From: Tupaia tana | Taxonomy: Eukaryota; Chordata; Mammalia; Scandentia; Tupaiidae | Assembly (NCBI GenBank): GCA_026018925.1 | Contig: JAKSZU010000012.1 | Span: forward strand, 28,261,814 to 28,325,813 | Reading direction: 5' to 3' | Length of the DNA stretch: 64,000 nt | Shown: positions 54,691-64,000 of the stretch, in pieces | How the letters are laid out: each line of letters starts with the position of its first letter | Numbering within the stretch: position 1 is the first letter of the stretch | Program-made: the position numbers and the translations under genes | Notes under the pieces: model-generated | The model's database searches: none | Told to the model about the DNA's origin: nothing | What the model saw: the letters and a program-made list of their open reading frames with translations, nothing else

Positions 54691-55858
54691 AAGGAATATA
54701 GTTTCTGACAGCATGTTTACACTTCCCATTGTTATGATTGTTTTGCATATGGAAGAAACTGAACATGTTAAATATGAGGAATATTTCATGTAATAGTGTG
54801 AAGTTGAATATCCAAGAGTGAAAAGAAATTATACTGTAAATTTTCAGAGAAACTAGGATAAGTAATCCAAAGCAAATTAATAAAAACTTAAATGAGAGCT
54901 AGCTTGAAATATATTGATTAAGAAAGACTTTGTATTAATTATACTAGTGTAGGGAAATTTTCCTCTGAAAAATTCACATTTCCCAATGTATGTTATCTAA
55001 AGAGCAGTTATACATGAGTCTCCCACTTTTCAGGTGTTAAGGTTCTTTTTGTTTTTTCTTTTTTATTTATTTTTATTCCATTTATTCAACAACTATTTCA
55101 ATAGTGCTGTATTTGCAAACCTAGAATACTTTAAGAACAACAAAATATTTTCAGAGAACATATAGTAGTTTATTTTTCACTTATTCAACTATCTAGTATA
55201 AATAGAAGTAGGGGGTTACAAGTGGGAGGGGTTCAGCTATACTCAATGTTTTAGGATCTCAGGTTATTGGTGGTTTCATTTACATTTAATGCCAACATGG
55301 AAGTTTATATATGGGAGGGTTTTATGACTCAGGCATAAAAGTAGCACTTGTTACTTCCAACACATTGGATAATGGCTAGAATTTAATCATATTCAATTCA
55401 AAGAAATGGATAAAATGGATTAATTGTTTTTCTGGGATGAAAGAAATCTGTTTTAACATACAGTAGCCACAAGCAAGGATAGGTTCAATCCTGTACAGAG
55501 ATTTCTATGTTTATAGTCCAGCAGCAAATACAAATATTTGATAAGAATTTCCAAACATAATAAGCTTTACAAAAGGTAAAGAAAGTATGTGGTGAGAATA
55601 ATTATCTTCAAAATCTCTTATCCCTTTCCTCTCGTCTTAAATAGTGACTTCCAAACCTTACTGCCCATGAGAATTATCTATGGAACATTTTAAATGTGTA
55701 TTTTGCTAAGCCCTATGCCAGACTTCCTGAATCAGTATCTCATATAACAGTGAACCTGGAACTCTGTACTTATAAGTTACCTGGGTGGGTCTCCCTTGAA
55801 GTCAGTGATAATTTGTGCACAAATCAGTATCTTTTAAGAAGCATTGATCCAAACATCT
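54691..55858. other. Intergenic, no gene recognised
   Basis: Nothing coding is seen. A weakly MIR- or MER-like stretch (AAACCTTACTGCCCATGAGAAT, near 55,655) cannot be assigned. Confidence 0.4.
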
Positions 55859-56360
55859 CTTTTTTTAAGAGAGATTTTTGCTATAGGATGTGTGCAATCA
55901 TCAGAGAGACAGACAGAAACAGAGAATCAGAAAGTGAGAAATCACTCCCCCGGGGGATGGCCATGCCACAATCCCTTCTCCTCCATTCTTATATATATAT
56001 ACATTCAATCACATTGTTTAGCTTACAAAGTGAACATTTCAATATGTAAACATTTCTCCCCAGTCCAGTTGGTCAAAATATCTTCCTTCAGCAGTTAACA
56101 CCACACCTCCCCGTCCCGTCAATGCTCTGCCTCCGTATCCTTCTTCCAAATGACTTTCCCTAAGCTCCATCCTCCACACACACTACATCTGGCATTTACA
56201 CCCATCTCTTGTGTTTGTATATCTTTTAGTCTCTTGGGATCTTGGGAAGCCACACACAAGCACCTGCCATAAGTTTTAAGCCACTGGGTCCAGGACTCAA
56301 ACAGCAGTCAATTACGTGGGAGGCCAGCAATGTAATCACTACACCATCTGCTGGTCCTAG
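55859..56360 (-). repeat. tRNA-derived SINE, reverse, split by an L1 fragment
   Basis: The SINE 3' half lies at 55,859-55,988 and the head half at 56,233-56,360. The duplication TCCAAACATCT lies at 55,848-55,858 and 56,361-56,371. Confidence 0.9.
55989..56232 (-). mobile_element. L1 3' UTR fragment inside the SINE
   Basis: AT-run, then CATTCAATCACATTGTTTAGC ... CATTTCTCCCCAGTCC ... CACACTACATCTGG, the complement of the local L1 3' UTR. Confidence 0.85.
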
Positions 56361-56816
56361 TCCAAACATCTTTAGTGCCTTTAAATAGCTCAATAAATTT
56401 GAAATTATTTAAGCCACGCAACGTATGTTCTCTGATCACAAGAAAATGAAATTAGAAATCAATAGACTAAATATCTCTACAAAATTCTACATATATTTGG
56501 AAATTAAACAACGTCCTTCCCAATAAACTACAGTACAAAGAACGAATGGAAAAATAAATTATAGATTATTTTGAACTGAATGAAAATGAAAATATGACAT
56601 ATTAAAATGCCAGATGCAGATCAAACAACACTTAGAGGAAAATGTATAGAAATATAGTACCTATATTGGAAAAACAAATCCTGATAACCTTAGTTCCTGC
56701 CTAAAAAATCTAGAAAAGAAAAACAAATTAAATCTAATAAAAGTAGAAGAAGGAAAATAATACAGATAAAGCTAATGAATAGATAATATAAAATCAATAA
56801 AGTCAATGAAACCAAA
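56361..56816. other. Intergenic, no gene recognised
   Basis: A-rich sequence with no gene. The phrase TTCTCTGATCACAAGAAAATGAAATTAGAAATCAAT is reminiscent of a dispersed LINE, but this is not secure. Confidence 0.35.
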
Positions 56817-56822
56817 ATCTGT

Positions 56823-58094
56823 TGATGGGGCCATGCAGACAACACAAGTTGGTAAAGAGGCTGTCTCCTATGGCCTGGGTTGGGAAGAAACGGCAAGATA
56901 AAGCCAGCAGTTTACTAACTCTCCTTGTGTCATTTTTCTGGCCTGTAGTTAATTTCTCTGCCGTGAGTTTTACTGTTATTACGGTACCCTGTAAGGGTAA
57001 AACATTACCCCCTACCATTACAATAAAGCCAATTAGTGACCTTGTAAGAATGTGGTTCCCTAAGACTGGCAGGAGGACCAGGAAGTTTAAGACTCCCCTA
57101 CCTGTTTGTTTTTAAGCCGAAATTAACATATAAATTAAGTTAGTATAAACCAAATTAGCATCAGAAGTATATGTAGACTAAGTTAGTTTAAGGCTAGTAT
57201 ATACCCCTTGCTAAAGCTACAGTCCAAAGTTAACTCATGCTAGGCAAAGTCAGCACACTCACCACATAACAGAGACTCAGAGATAAAACAAAAGAACTCA
57301 CTAATTGACAGACTCAGCAAATAAAATACAGAAACCTGCAGGTTTATTAAAGGAAAAGGCCTGGCTGGGACAACAGGATAAACAAACCTGAGGGCTCCAG
57401 AGAAAGATTAACTTAGCTGGGAGCTCTTATCTAAAGCAACAGGTAGTTTTCAACTACAAAGAGTTTCTCATCTATGCGCTGTTGACTATGAAAAACTGCT
57501 AATAAAACATCCTGTGTTGTCTCCTGAACTACAAGATCATCTTCCTTTCCCATATAAGATCATAAACTCACTCTTTATTGTTGTAATGTATGAATAGTCC
57601 ATATATTAACTGTGTCTTTACTTAGCAAGACAAGATTTCTATCTAGGTCTTTGCAACCAGCAATGTTATCGCCCTGGCCCAGGACTGAAGTGATCAAACA
57701 TCCTGCAAGCCCCCTCTTCAAAAGACCCTTCTCAGTAATCAAGATCCAAGAAGAAGATACAACAGACAAATGGACTTCCTCATCCTAAAAACTGTGATTG
57801 ATTTTTAACTAATCTGACAAGACAAACAGCATGTTTTATAATTATTGCTTCCATGCTTTGTATGCCCTGTTCCTTAGAGTAAATTTTTTACTGCCCCTCA
57901 CCCATTTACTTGCATGTATCACATTTTCAATAAAAAGGCATGATGATTCCTAGCAGTTGTCACTCCTCAGAGACCGATCTCTGAGGGGTGTCCGGCATAG
58001 GACGTGCATAAAAAGGCACCGAGGCCTTTGTCTTCTGTTCACCTGCGCCGCTTCCCACGAGTCAACCCACCCCCGCCGAGGCTAGACCCCGGCA
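56823..58094 (+). mobile_element. Solo LTR of an endogenous retrovirus (class II-like)
   Basis: A 1272-bp element begins TGATGGGGCC and ends ACCCCGGCA, that is TG...CA. It is bounded by the exact 6-bp duplication ATCTGT at 56,817-56,822 and 58,095-58,100. A polyadenylation signal AATAAA lies at 57,929-57,934, leaving about 140-150 bp for U5. A 13-bp stem (one G-T pair) around CCGA lies at 57,961-57,990. No gag, pol or env follows, so it is a solo LTR formed by recombination between two LTRs. Six-base duplications and a long LTR are usual for class II (betaretrovirus-like) ERVs. No name is assigned. Confidence 0.85.
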
Positions 58095-58100
58095 ATCTGT

Positions 58101-58312
58101 TTCTCTTGGAAAAGATTAATAATCCTTTAGACAAAATAAATGAGAAAAGAGAGAAAGAAAACACAAATTATTTATATCAATAATAAGAGAGAATTATGCA
58201 TTCTACAGCCATTAAAAAGATTGTATGGGAATATTATTAACACTTAGGTCAGTAAATTTGACAACTTAGATGAGCTGGGAAAGTTTTTGAAAGATGTAAA
58301 ATCTTCCACATC

Positions 58313-58343
<31 letters not shown>

Positions 58344-58498
58344 TTTTTATTTTACCCATGCATCTGGATTCTTAAAAAGGGTGATAAGATCTTTTATCCA
58401 TTCCTACAGATTTCCTTCCAATTGTCTAAGCTAGTTTATCTAAGGATTTAACTTCATGGCTTGATTTTCACTAGAAGCAATTTTTATCTTTAATGATC
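58101..58498. other. Intergenic, no gene recognised
   Basis: Continuation of the A-rich sequence interrupted by the LTR. (AT)n and a T-run at about 58,311-58,348. Confidence 0.4.
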
Positions 58499-58667
58499 CT
58501 CACTTCCTACCTTTGGAAGTCTAAACTCTGTCATTGTATACCTATACTTCAAATAGAAGATAGAAGATTCCTAGAAGTTAGGCGATTGCTGCCACGGTTT
58601 TGCTACTGTTTCTAGTATTTAGTACTTGTTGACAAACATAAGGAAGTTGATGGTAGTGATGTTAGTG

Positions 58668-58670
<3 letters not shown>

Positions 58671-58704
<34 letters not shown>
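58671..58704. repeat. (TG)n microsatellite
   Basis: Shared with the second copy of the duplicated segment (about 63,338-63,368). Confidence 0.9.
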
Positions 58705-58706
<2 letters not shown>

Positions 58707-58745
58707 ACATTAAAAAAAAGAAATAGGTAAGTCATTCAGGATCAA

Positions 58746-58910
58746 AGCCATGTAACATCCTCTGTCGAAAATGATGTATATGGTAATATCCTTGATTTGA
58801 TTGTCAAATACTGTATATGCATACTTTGAAATTCTATATTGTACCCTATAGAGATACACAATGATTGAATGTAAATAAGAAGTAATGAAATAAAATAGTT
58901 TTTAAAAATT
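58746..58910 (+). mobile_element. L1 3' end fragment
   Basis: GAAAATGATGTATATGGTAATATCC to GATTGAATGTAAATAAG with A-rich tail, typical of the local L1 end. Absent from 63,408 in the second copy. Confidence 0.8.
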
Positions 58911-59011
58911 CATCAACCTTCATCCTGGACATATTCACTACAATTGACTGGAATTCCTTCTTAAATCTATGATATTGACTACATCCCTAAAAAATTGAAA
59001 ATGGGTCTGAT

Positions 59012-59014
<3 letters not shown>

Positions 59015-59046
<32 letters not shown>

Positions 59047-59287
59047 TTGGAGAGGTTTTTGCTATAGGGCACGTGCACTCACCAGAAAGACAGAGAGATA
59101 GAAAGCGAGAAATCACCCCCCAGGGGGGATGGCCACGTCACAATCCCTTCTCCTCCATTCTCCTCTCAGGATCTTGGGCATGCACACACATACGCCCGGT
59201 GTGAGTTTAAGCTGCTGGGTCTGGGACTCGAACCACTGTTGGCTACATGGGAGTCCAGCGACATAGCCATTACGCTAACTGCTGGTC
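59015..59287 (-). repeat. tRNA-derived SINE (young type), reverse, with (TTTA)n
   Basis: The tail has become a (TTTA)n run at 59,015-59,048. The head is at 59,287. The duplication TCTGATTTA lies at 59,006-59,014 and 59,288-59,296. Absent from the second copy of the segment. Confidence 0.93.
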
Positions 59288-59550
59288 TCTGATTTATCTA
59301 TTTATTGTTCATTTAGGTCTCCAACAGGATTCCAGATAAAATAGACACACACACACTTATATGCCCATGTGGAAGCATGCACACAAAGATATCTTAAAAA
59401 CTGAAGGTTTAAATATGAACATTGTTTTTTTAATCTATTAAGGTGACAAATTTATTATGCATATTTACTATATTTTTGTTTCCTTTTTATATTCAGGACT
59501 TCTATATTTTTTACAGTAACCATAAATTGTTTTCCCAATAAGAAAAAAAA

Positions 59551-59708
59551 GTCAGGGTGACATGGTGGCTAAAGGTACTGGACTCCCACATGGCTGACTG
59601 TGGTTCAAGTCCCAGAACTGGCGGCTTGCTTTCTCTCTCTATCTCTCTCTCTGTGTCCATCTCTGGTCGACTTAAAATAAATAAATAAATAGTTAAATAA
59701 TTCATTAA
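59551..59708 (+). repeat. Short tRNA-derived SINE, CT-tailed subfamily
   Basis: GTCAGGGTGACATGGTGGCTAAAGG head, GGTTCAAGTCCC B-box, CT tract and (AAAT)n tail. Confidence 0.85.
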
Positions 59709-59899
59709 AAGGAAAAAAATCTGTCTTTTCTTAATTTTTCACTCTCTTTATCTTAATCTCAATCTTAGTGCACCTCTGTACAATGGGCTGATCCTCTATA
59801 TAACTCAGTTACCAAAGCCTGCCCTGACCCTAGTTCTTGCTCCTTGTTCTGTTAGCTGTCACCTGGGCACAGCAGATTTCATATTGCTCACAGTCTTTA

Positions 59900-60340
59900 T
59901 CTTTTAAGTTCCACTCCTAGAAGCTGAGGCAAGCCTAAATGCCCTCCGTATCAGCGAAACCTCTGTGCTTTTGTGTCTGGTCAGAAAATTGGGCTGGCCA
60001 TGTGTCATACTCTCCAATAGACTGCCTGCCTCTCATACTCATCTGCCACACTTTTAGTCTTACTAAGACCCTACCCTCATCCCCACCATGGGCTGGTAAT
60101 CATTCCTGCCTAGTTTACTCCTACTGCACTCCTGCAGTTCCCACATATATTGGGCTTCCTTCTGGGTATGGGTTGGGCCTTTGGGGCCATACCCATATTA
60201 ACTACAGCTGACAAGAATACAGCCTTTAGCACCCTCTCCTATGGTCTTCCATTTAATAGGAGCAGTGGCAACTGGGCAAAGACAATGGACAGGAGCTACT
60301 GGGGTAAGAGCCATGAATTCCATCAATGGAAGTCTTAAAT
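59900..60340 (+). pseudogene. Possible class I ERV env remnant
   Basis: Frames on the + strand give pieces that recall gammaretrovirus-like env. There is a Leu/Ala-rich piece with ASLNA and LLCL near 59,935, and a WAG-N-SCLVYSYC stretch near 60,090. A Gly-rich hydrophobic piece (FLLGMGWAFGAIPIL) is followed by FSTLSYGL near 60,150-60,260, which would fit the fusion peptide region and heptad of the transmembrane subunit. The pieces lie in different frames and are short, so the element is dead if the reading is right. No LTR or pol is seen beside it. This is a tentative call. Confidence 0.3.
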
Positions 60341-60703
60341 AGTACAATATATGAATGAACAGGAGTAAAACACATACTCTAGAAATGCAAGACCCTGGAA
60401 ATTTCTACCTCACAATTCTACTGGTCTCTTTAATCTTTCTTGCAAAAAAAAATAAAAAATATGAAATTGAGTTTAAAAATCTTAATCCTTTTTTTAAATT
60501 GTTGGTCACAAACGTCTGCCAAAATGCCCAGTAAACATCAATTTTCTGATTGGTACGAAGAGGGTAATATATTATCCGTGCCTAAGTCTACAGTTAATAA
60601 GGAAATTAAATAGGAAAAAGTATCCACAAGCTATAAAATCTGTAGAACAGACTATATTATCTTTAATTCATGTGAGAAAAATGTACTCTTTTCAAGGTTT
60701 TAC
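60341..60703. other. Intergenic, nothing recognised
   Basis: No gene or repeat is identified. Confidence 0.4.
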
Positions 60704-60884
60704 ATTCCTTTTTTAAAAATTATTTCATTTGTTTTGTTATTATTATTATTTTTAACTTAAACACAGAGAGAGAGAGAGAGAGAGAAAGGGAAAGTGAGAA
60801 AGCAAGCCACCAGGTCCAGCACTCAAATCACAGTTGGCCACATGGAAGTTCAGCGCCTTAACCACCACACCACCTGCTGGCCCC
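60704..60884 (-). repeat. Short tRNA-derived SINE, GA-rich subfamily, reverse
   Basis: Head at 60,884 (GGGGCCAGCAGGTGGTGTGG on the - strand), body (GA)n. The exact duplication AAGGTTTTAC lies at 60,694-60,703 and 60,885-60,894. Confidence 0.93.
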
Positions 60885-60894
60885 AAGGTTTTAC

Positions 60895-61469
60895 TTTCAA
60901 TCTATGCATTAAATACAAATGCTTAGAAGAATTTATTTCTTCTCTGTGGAGATCATTTTGAAGAAGGAAATCTAGGTACTTCTCTTTTCCTAAGACCCAA
61001 TACGGTTGGGATCTAAAGAGGAAGTCAAAACTTTTAAGGCATTATAATCTAATTTTATTGTACTCTCTTGTATTTTTTGGCCATACTTAGGTCTTTTTTA
61101 TGATTTCCTATTCACATTTAAATATTGTACATATCTATAGCACAATATGGTTTTTCAAAGTATACATGCTATATGTGATAATCACATCAAGGATATCATC
61201 ATGCTTACATGTTTGATAAATATTCTTTATATGCTGGGGACCATCAGCAATTTTGATTTGCAATGAAGGGAAAAATGAGAAGTAACAATCCTCCAAAAAT
61301 AACCACCAAGGATATTAATAATTACACACAGAAAAGAACTAAAGCAGAAAACCTTTTTGAAAAATGAGGGCTGGATGTACACTATCCTGTCAACCATTTC
61401 CACATGGAGATTCCTTAACTAGTTTTTATCTTTGAAATATCAGGGCTGTATTTTTGTTAAGGAAGATTA
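60895..61469. other. Intergenic with an old L1-like stretch
   Basis: About 61,085-61,205 (TTTAAATATTGTACATATCTATAGCAC) resembles old L1 3' sequence. Nothing coding. Confidence 0.4.
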
Positions 61470-62215
61470 TTTTTTTACCCACTTTATATCAAATGCCAAG
61501 GTCTCATTGTTTTCTTTTTATGACTGAGTAGTACTCCATAGTGTGTGTGTGTGTCACAATTATTCAATCCATTCATCTGTTCTTGGACATTTGGGTTATT
61601 TCCATGTTTTAGCAGTTGTGAATAATGTTGCAATAAACATGGATGTACACATGTTTTACCGACTGTTTTCCTATCCTTTACTCAGGAGTGAATTGCTGAG
61701 GTTTTGGGTAGTTTTATTTGTAGGTTTTTGAGGAACCTCATTGTTCTCCACAGCAGCTGTACTAGTCTACATTCCTATCAAGAGTGCAGGAGGGATCCCT
61801 TTTCACCAAGCCTCACCAGCATTTATTATCCTGTATTTTTAGATCTTAGCCATTCTGACTGGGGTTAGGTAGCATCTCATTATGGTTCTGATTGCATTTC
61901 CCTTATGACAAGGGATGTTGAGTATTTTTCATATATTTTTTAGATGTTCCTATGTCTTCTTGGAGAGTTGTCTGTTCATCTCATTTGCCCATTTTTAATG
62001 GGATTGTTTAATATTTTTTGCAGGTAACCTGCTTGAGTTTCCTATATCAGTCCCTTATCTGAGGCATAGTTTGCAAATATGTTCTCCCATTCTAAGGGTT
62101 GTCTGTTTACTCTAATTATTATTTCTTTCAATATGCAGATTTTTAACTCGATGTAATCCCACTTGTCTATTTTTCAGGATTATTGCCTGTACTTTGGAGT
62201 CCTTCACCCTGTTTT
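61470..62215 (-). mobile_element. L1 3' end fragment, reverse
   Basis: Complement of the end of ORF2: TATGACTGAGTAGTACTCCATAG, GTTCTCCACAGCAGC, GATCTTAGCCATTCTGACTGG. It ends close to the OR51E1 remnant. Confidence 0.85.
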
Positions 62216-62282
62216 CCAAAATGCAAACATTAAAATCTGAATTGGAGAATATTGAATGGAAAATAAGTGTGATCACTGACAC

Positions 62283-62888
62283 CTAGGAATTGGATGTGTG
62301 TGTGGTCACATGGAAAAGATGAAGGATGCGCTGCCGAATCTCCTTTGTTTTCACTGCATACACAATGGGGTTGAGCACAGGAGGGACCATCAAATAGATG
62401 TTGGCCATGATGACAGGCAGGAGAGAATCACGCTGCTTGCTGAATCGGTGCACCAAAGATAATCCAATGAGTGGTACAAAGAATATGAAAACAGCACACA
62501 CATGAGAGATGCATGTGCCAAATGCCTTTGTCTGAGCTTCACGTGTCAAGCCCAACACAGTCTTAAGGATAAAGAGGTATGAGCAGGAAATGAGAAGTGA
62601 GTATAAGCCAATGACAGAGATGATGACAATGAGGCCATAAATGACATTGACACTGATATCAGCACAGGCCAGCTTCATGACATCTTGGTGGAGACAGTAA
62701 GAGTGAGAAAGAATGTTGGAATGGCAGAAGGGGAGTCGTTTGATGAAGGTAGGCAGGGGTGCCATGAATGCAGCTCCCCGTACCACAGTGGCCATGCCAA
62801 TCTTGGCAACTCGAGGCAACGTGAGCACAGTGGCATGGCGAAGTGGATGACAGATGGCCACATAATGGTCAAAGGCCATGGCCAGCAG
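62283..62888 (-). pseudogene. OR51E1: OR51E1, 5'-truncated (3' two thirds only)
   Basis: Reading - strand from 62,888, the frame encodes LLAMAFDHYVAICHPLRHA and runs open to the stop at 62,283-62,285, about 201 residues. OR51E1 proteins are about 318 aa, so TM1, TM2 and most of TM3 are missing. The rest matches OR51E1 closely by my recollection of the family: KIG.A.VVRGA, LPFC.SNILSHSYCLHQDVMKLAC, LTREAQ.KAFGTC.SHVCAVF, NPIVY.VKTKEIRQRIL. The DRY motif is DHY. Homology stops at 62,888 and the sequence beyond belongs to a segment duplicated from about 58,499. A SINE sits at the junction. OR51E1 is a conserved class I receptor responding to short and branched fatty acids in human. Here it cannot make a receptor unless the missing part lies elsewhere or the assembly is wrong. 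Confidence 0.88.
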
Positions 62889-62898
62889 CTCACTTACT

Positions 62899-63163
62899 GG
62901 AACCAGCAGTTAGCGTAATGACTATGTCGCTGGACTCCCACATAGTCGACCACGGTTTGCGTCCCGGACCCGGTGGTTTAAAACTCACGCCACGCACGTG
63001 TGCGTGCGTGCCCAAGATCCCGAGAGAACAGAGGAGAAGGGATTGCAGCATGGCCATCCCCCTGGGGGGTGATTTCTTGCTTTCTGTCTCTGTGTCTCTC
63101 TCTCTCTTTCTGTCTGGCGAGCACACGCGCCTATAGCAAAAACCTCTCAAAAAAAAAAAAATC
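62899..63163 (+). repeat. tRNA-derived SINE (young type) at the OR51E1 break
   Basis: Full-length copy beginning GGAACCAGCAGTTAGCGTAATG. The exact duplication CTCACTTACT lies at 62,889-62,898 and 63,164-63,173, so it entered after the break was made. Confidence 0.95.
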
Positions 63164-63333
63164 CTCACTTACTATCTTTGAAAGTCTGACTTCACTGCTA
63201 TGGTATATCTTTATTTTAAAATAGAAGGTAGAAGATTATTAGAAAGAAGAGATTTCTGCTATAGTTTTGCTGCTATTTGTGGCATTTAACATTTGTTGAC
63301 AAACATAAGGAGGGTGGTGGTAGTAATGTTTTT

Positions 63334-63369
<36 letters not shown>

Positions 63370-63660
63370 ACATTCATAAAACAGTCAAGTCATTCAGGAT
63401 CAAAGCCATGAACTTCATCCTGGGCATATTTGCTACCATAGACTGGAATCCCTTCTAAAATCTAGGATATTGACTATATCCCTAGAAAAATTTAAAAGTG
63501 AGTCTTCCTGACTTATCTGTTTATTGTGCATCTAGGTCTCCAATAGGATTCCAAATAAAACAGATGCACATATTTATCAGATGCCATGCAGAAACATACA
63601 CACAAATACATATTAAGAACTAGAAGATTAAACACCAAAGTCTTAATAATGTTTTGGTTT
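63164..63660 (+). repeat. Duplicated segment, copy 2
   Basis: Homologous to 58,499-59,400 without that copy's L1 end and SINE. It begins directly at the broken end of OR51E1. Confidence 0.85.
63338..63368. repeat. (TG)n microsatellite
   Basis: Counterpart of the run at 58,671-58,704. Confidence 0.9.
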
Positions 63661-63669
63661 TTATCTTAT

Positions 63670-63926
63670 TTTTTTTTTTTTTGGAGAGGATTTTGCTATA
63701 GGGTGCGTGTGCTCACCAGAAAGACAGAGAAACAGAGAGATAGAAAGCGAGAAATCATCCCCCAGGGGGGATGGCCACACAGCAATCCCTTTTCCTCCAT
63801 TCTCCTCTCGGGATCTTGGGCACGCACACACACGCTCCTGGCGTGGGTTTAAGCCACCAGGTCCAGGACTTGCGGTCGGCTACATGGGAGTTCAGCGACA
63901 TAGCCATCACGCTAACTGCTGGTCCC
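63670..63926 (-). repeat. tRNA-derived SINE (young type), reverse
   Basis: Poly-T left end at about 63,670, head at 63,926. B-box region damaged (the complement of CCAGGACTTGCGGTC). Private to this copy of the duplicated segment. Confidence 0.9.
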
Positions 63927-64000
63927 AGTTTTTATTTATATATATTTTTTTTAAGGAATTATTTTATTTTAACTTGAACTTTATTTTTTTTTATACTTTA

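Larger units (their letters stand above)
58499..59400 (+). repeat. Duplicated segment, copy 1
   Basis: Aligns with 63,164-63,660 once private insertions are removed. Shared words are ACATTTGTTGACAAACATAAGG-type, (TG)n, GTCATTCAGGATCAAAGCCATG and TCTCCAA.AGGATTCCA.ATAAA. Copy 1 has an extra L1 end (58,746-58,910) and a SINE (59,015-59,287). Confidence 0.85.

Noticed and set aside
62889-63163. SINE insertion as the cause of OR51E1 loss
   Set aside because: Removing the SINE and one duplication copy joins the receptor to non-receptor sequence, so the break existed before the SINE arrived.

Overview
The window is nuclear DNA from a placental mammal. It carries single-exon, intron-preceded class I odorant receptor genes, many truncated L1 copies, MIR and L2 remnants, a solo retroviral LTR, and about 40 copies of tRNA-derived SINEs. 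The species is not named here because I do not recognise the SINE family. One truncated gene is clearly OR51E1, which suggests the class I receptor cluster that lies at 11p15.4 in human.

Layout. Five intact OR51-family receptors all lie on the + strand: OR-1 at 1566, OR-2 at 11892, OR-3 at 23681, OR-4 at 38109 and OR-5 at 49018. They sit 10-14 kb apart. OR-1, OR-3 and OR-4 share a co-linear downstream block of about 9-10 kb, present in three copies (about 2.5-11.8 kb, 24.7-38.0 kb, 39.1-48.9 kb). OR-2 is followed by a different block (12.9-23.5 kb). From 50 to 64 kb there are no intact genes. That part holds a near-perfect inverted repeat, an ERV solo LTR, a possible env remnant, a pair of duplicated segments (58.5 kb and 63.2 kb) and the 3' two thirds of OR51E1 on the - strand.

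How the parts work together. Three to five kb upstream of OR-2, OR-3, OR-4 and OR-5 there is a conserved module: an O/E (EBF)-type site, a TATA-like box about 22-31 bp downstream, a short putative exon of about 50 nt and a GT splice donor. A splice acceptor lies just before each coding exon in OR-1 to OR-4. Each unit therefore looks like promoter, noncoding exon, 3-5 kb intron, then coding exon. Two receptor types are visible. The alpha type is OR-1 and OR-3, and the beta type is OR-2 and OR-5. OR-4 has a beta 5' side and an alpha 3' side with alternating tracts inside, which suggests unequal crossover or gene conversion. The proteins would act in cilia of olfactory sensory neurons through G-olf. 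No ligand can be inferred.

Retroelements give a clear order of events. Several L1s and SINEs have exact target-site duplications, and paralogous empty sites are visible elsewhere in the window. They can therefore be placed before or after the receptor duplications.
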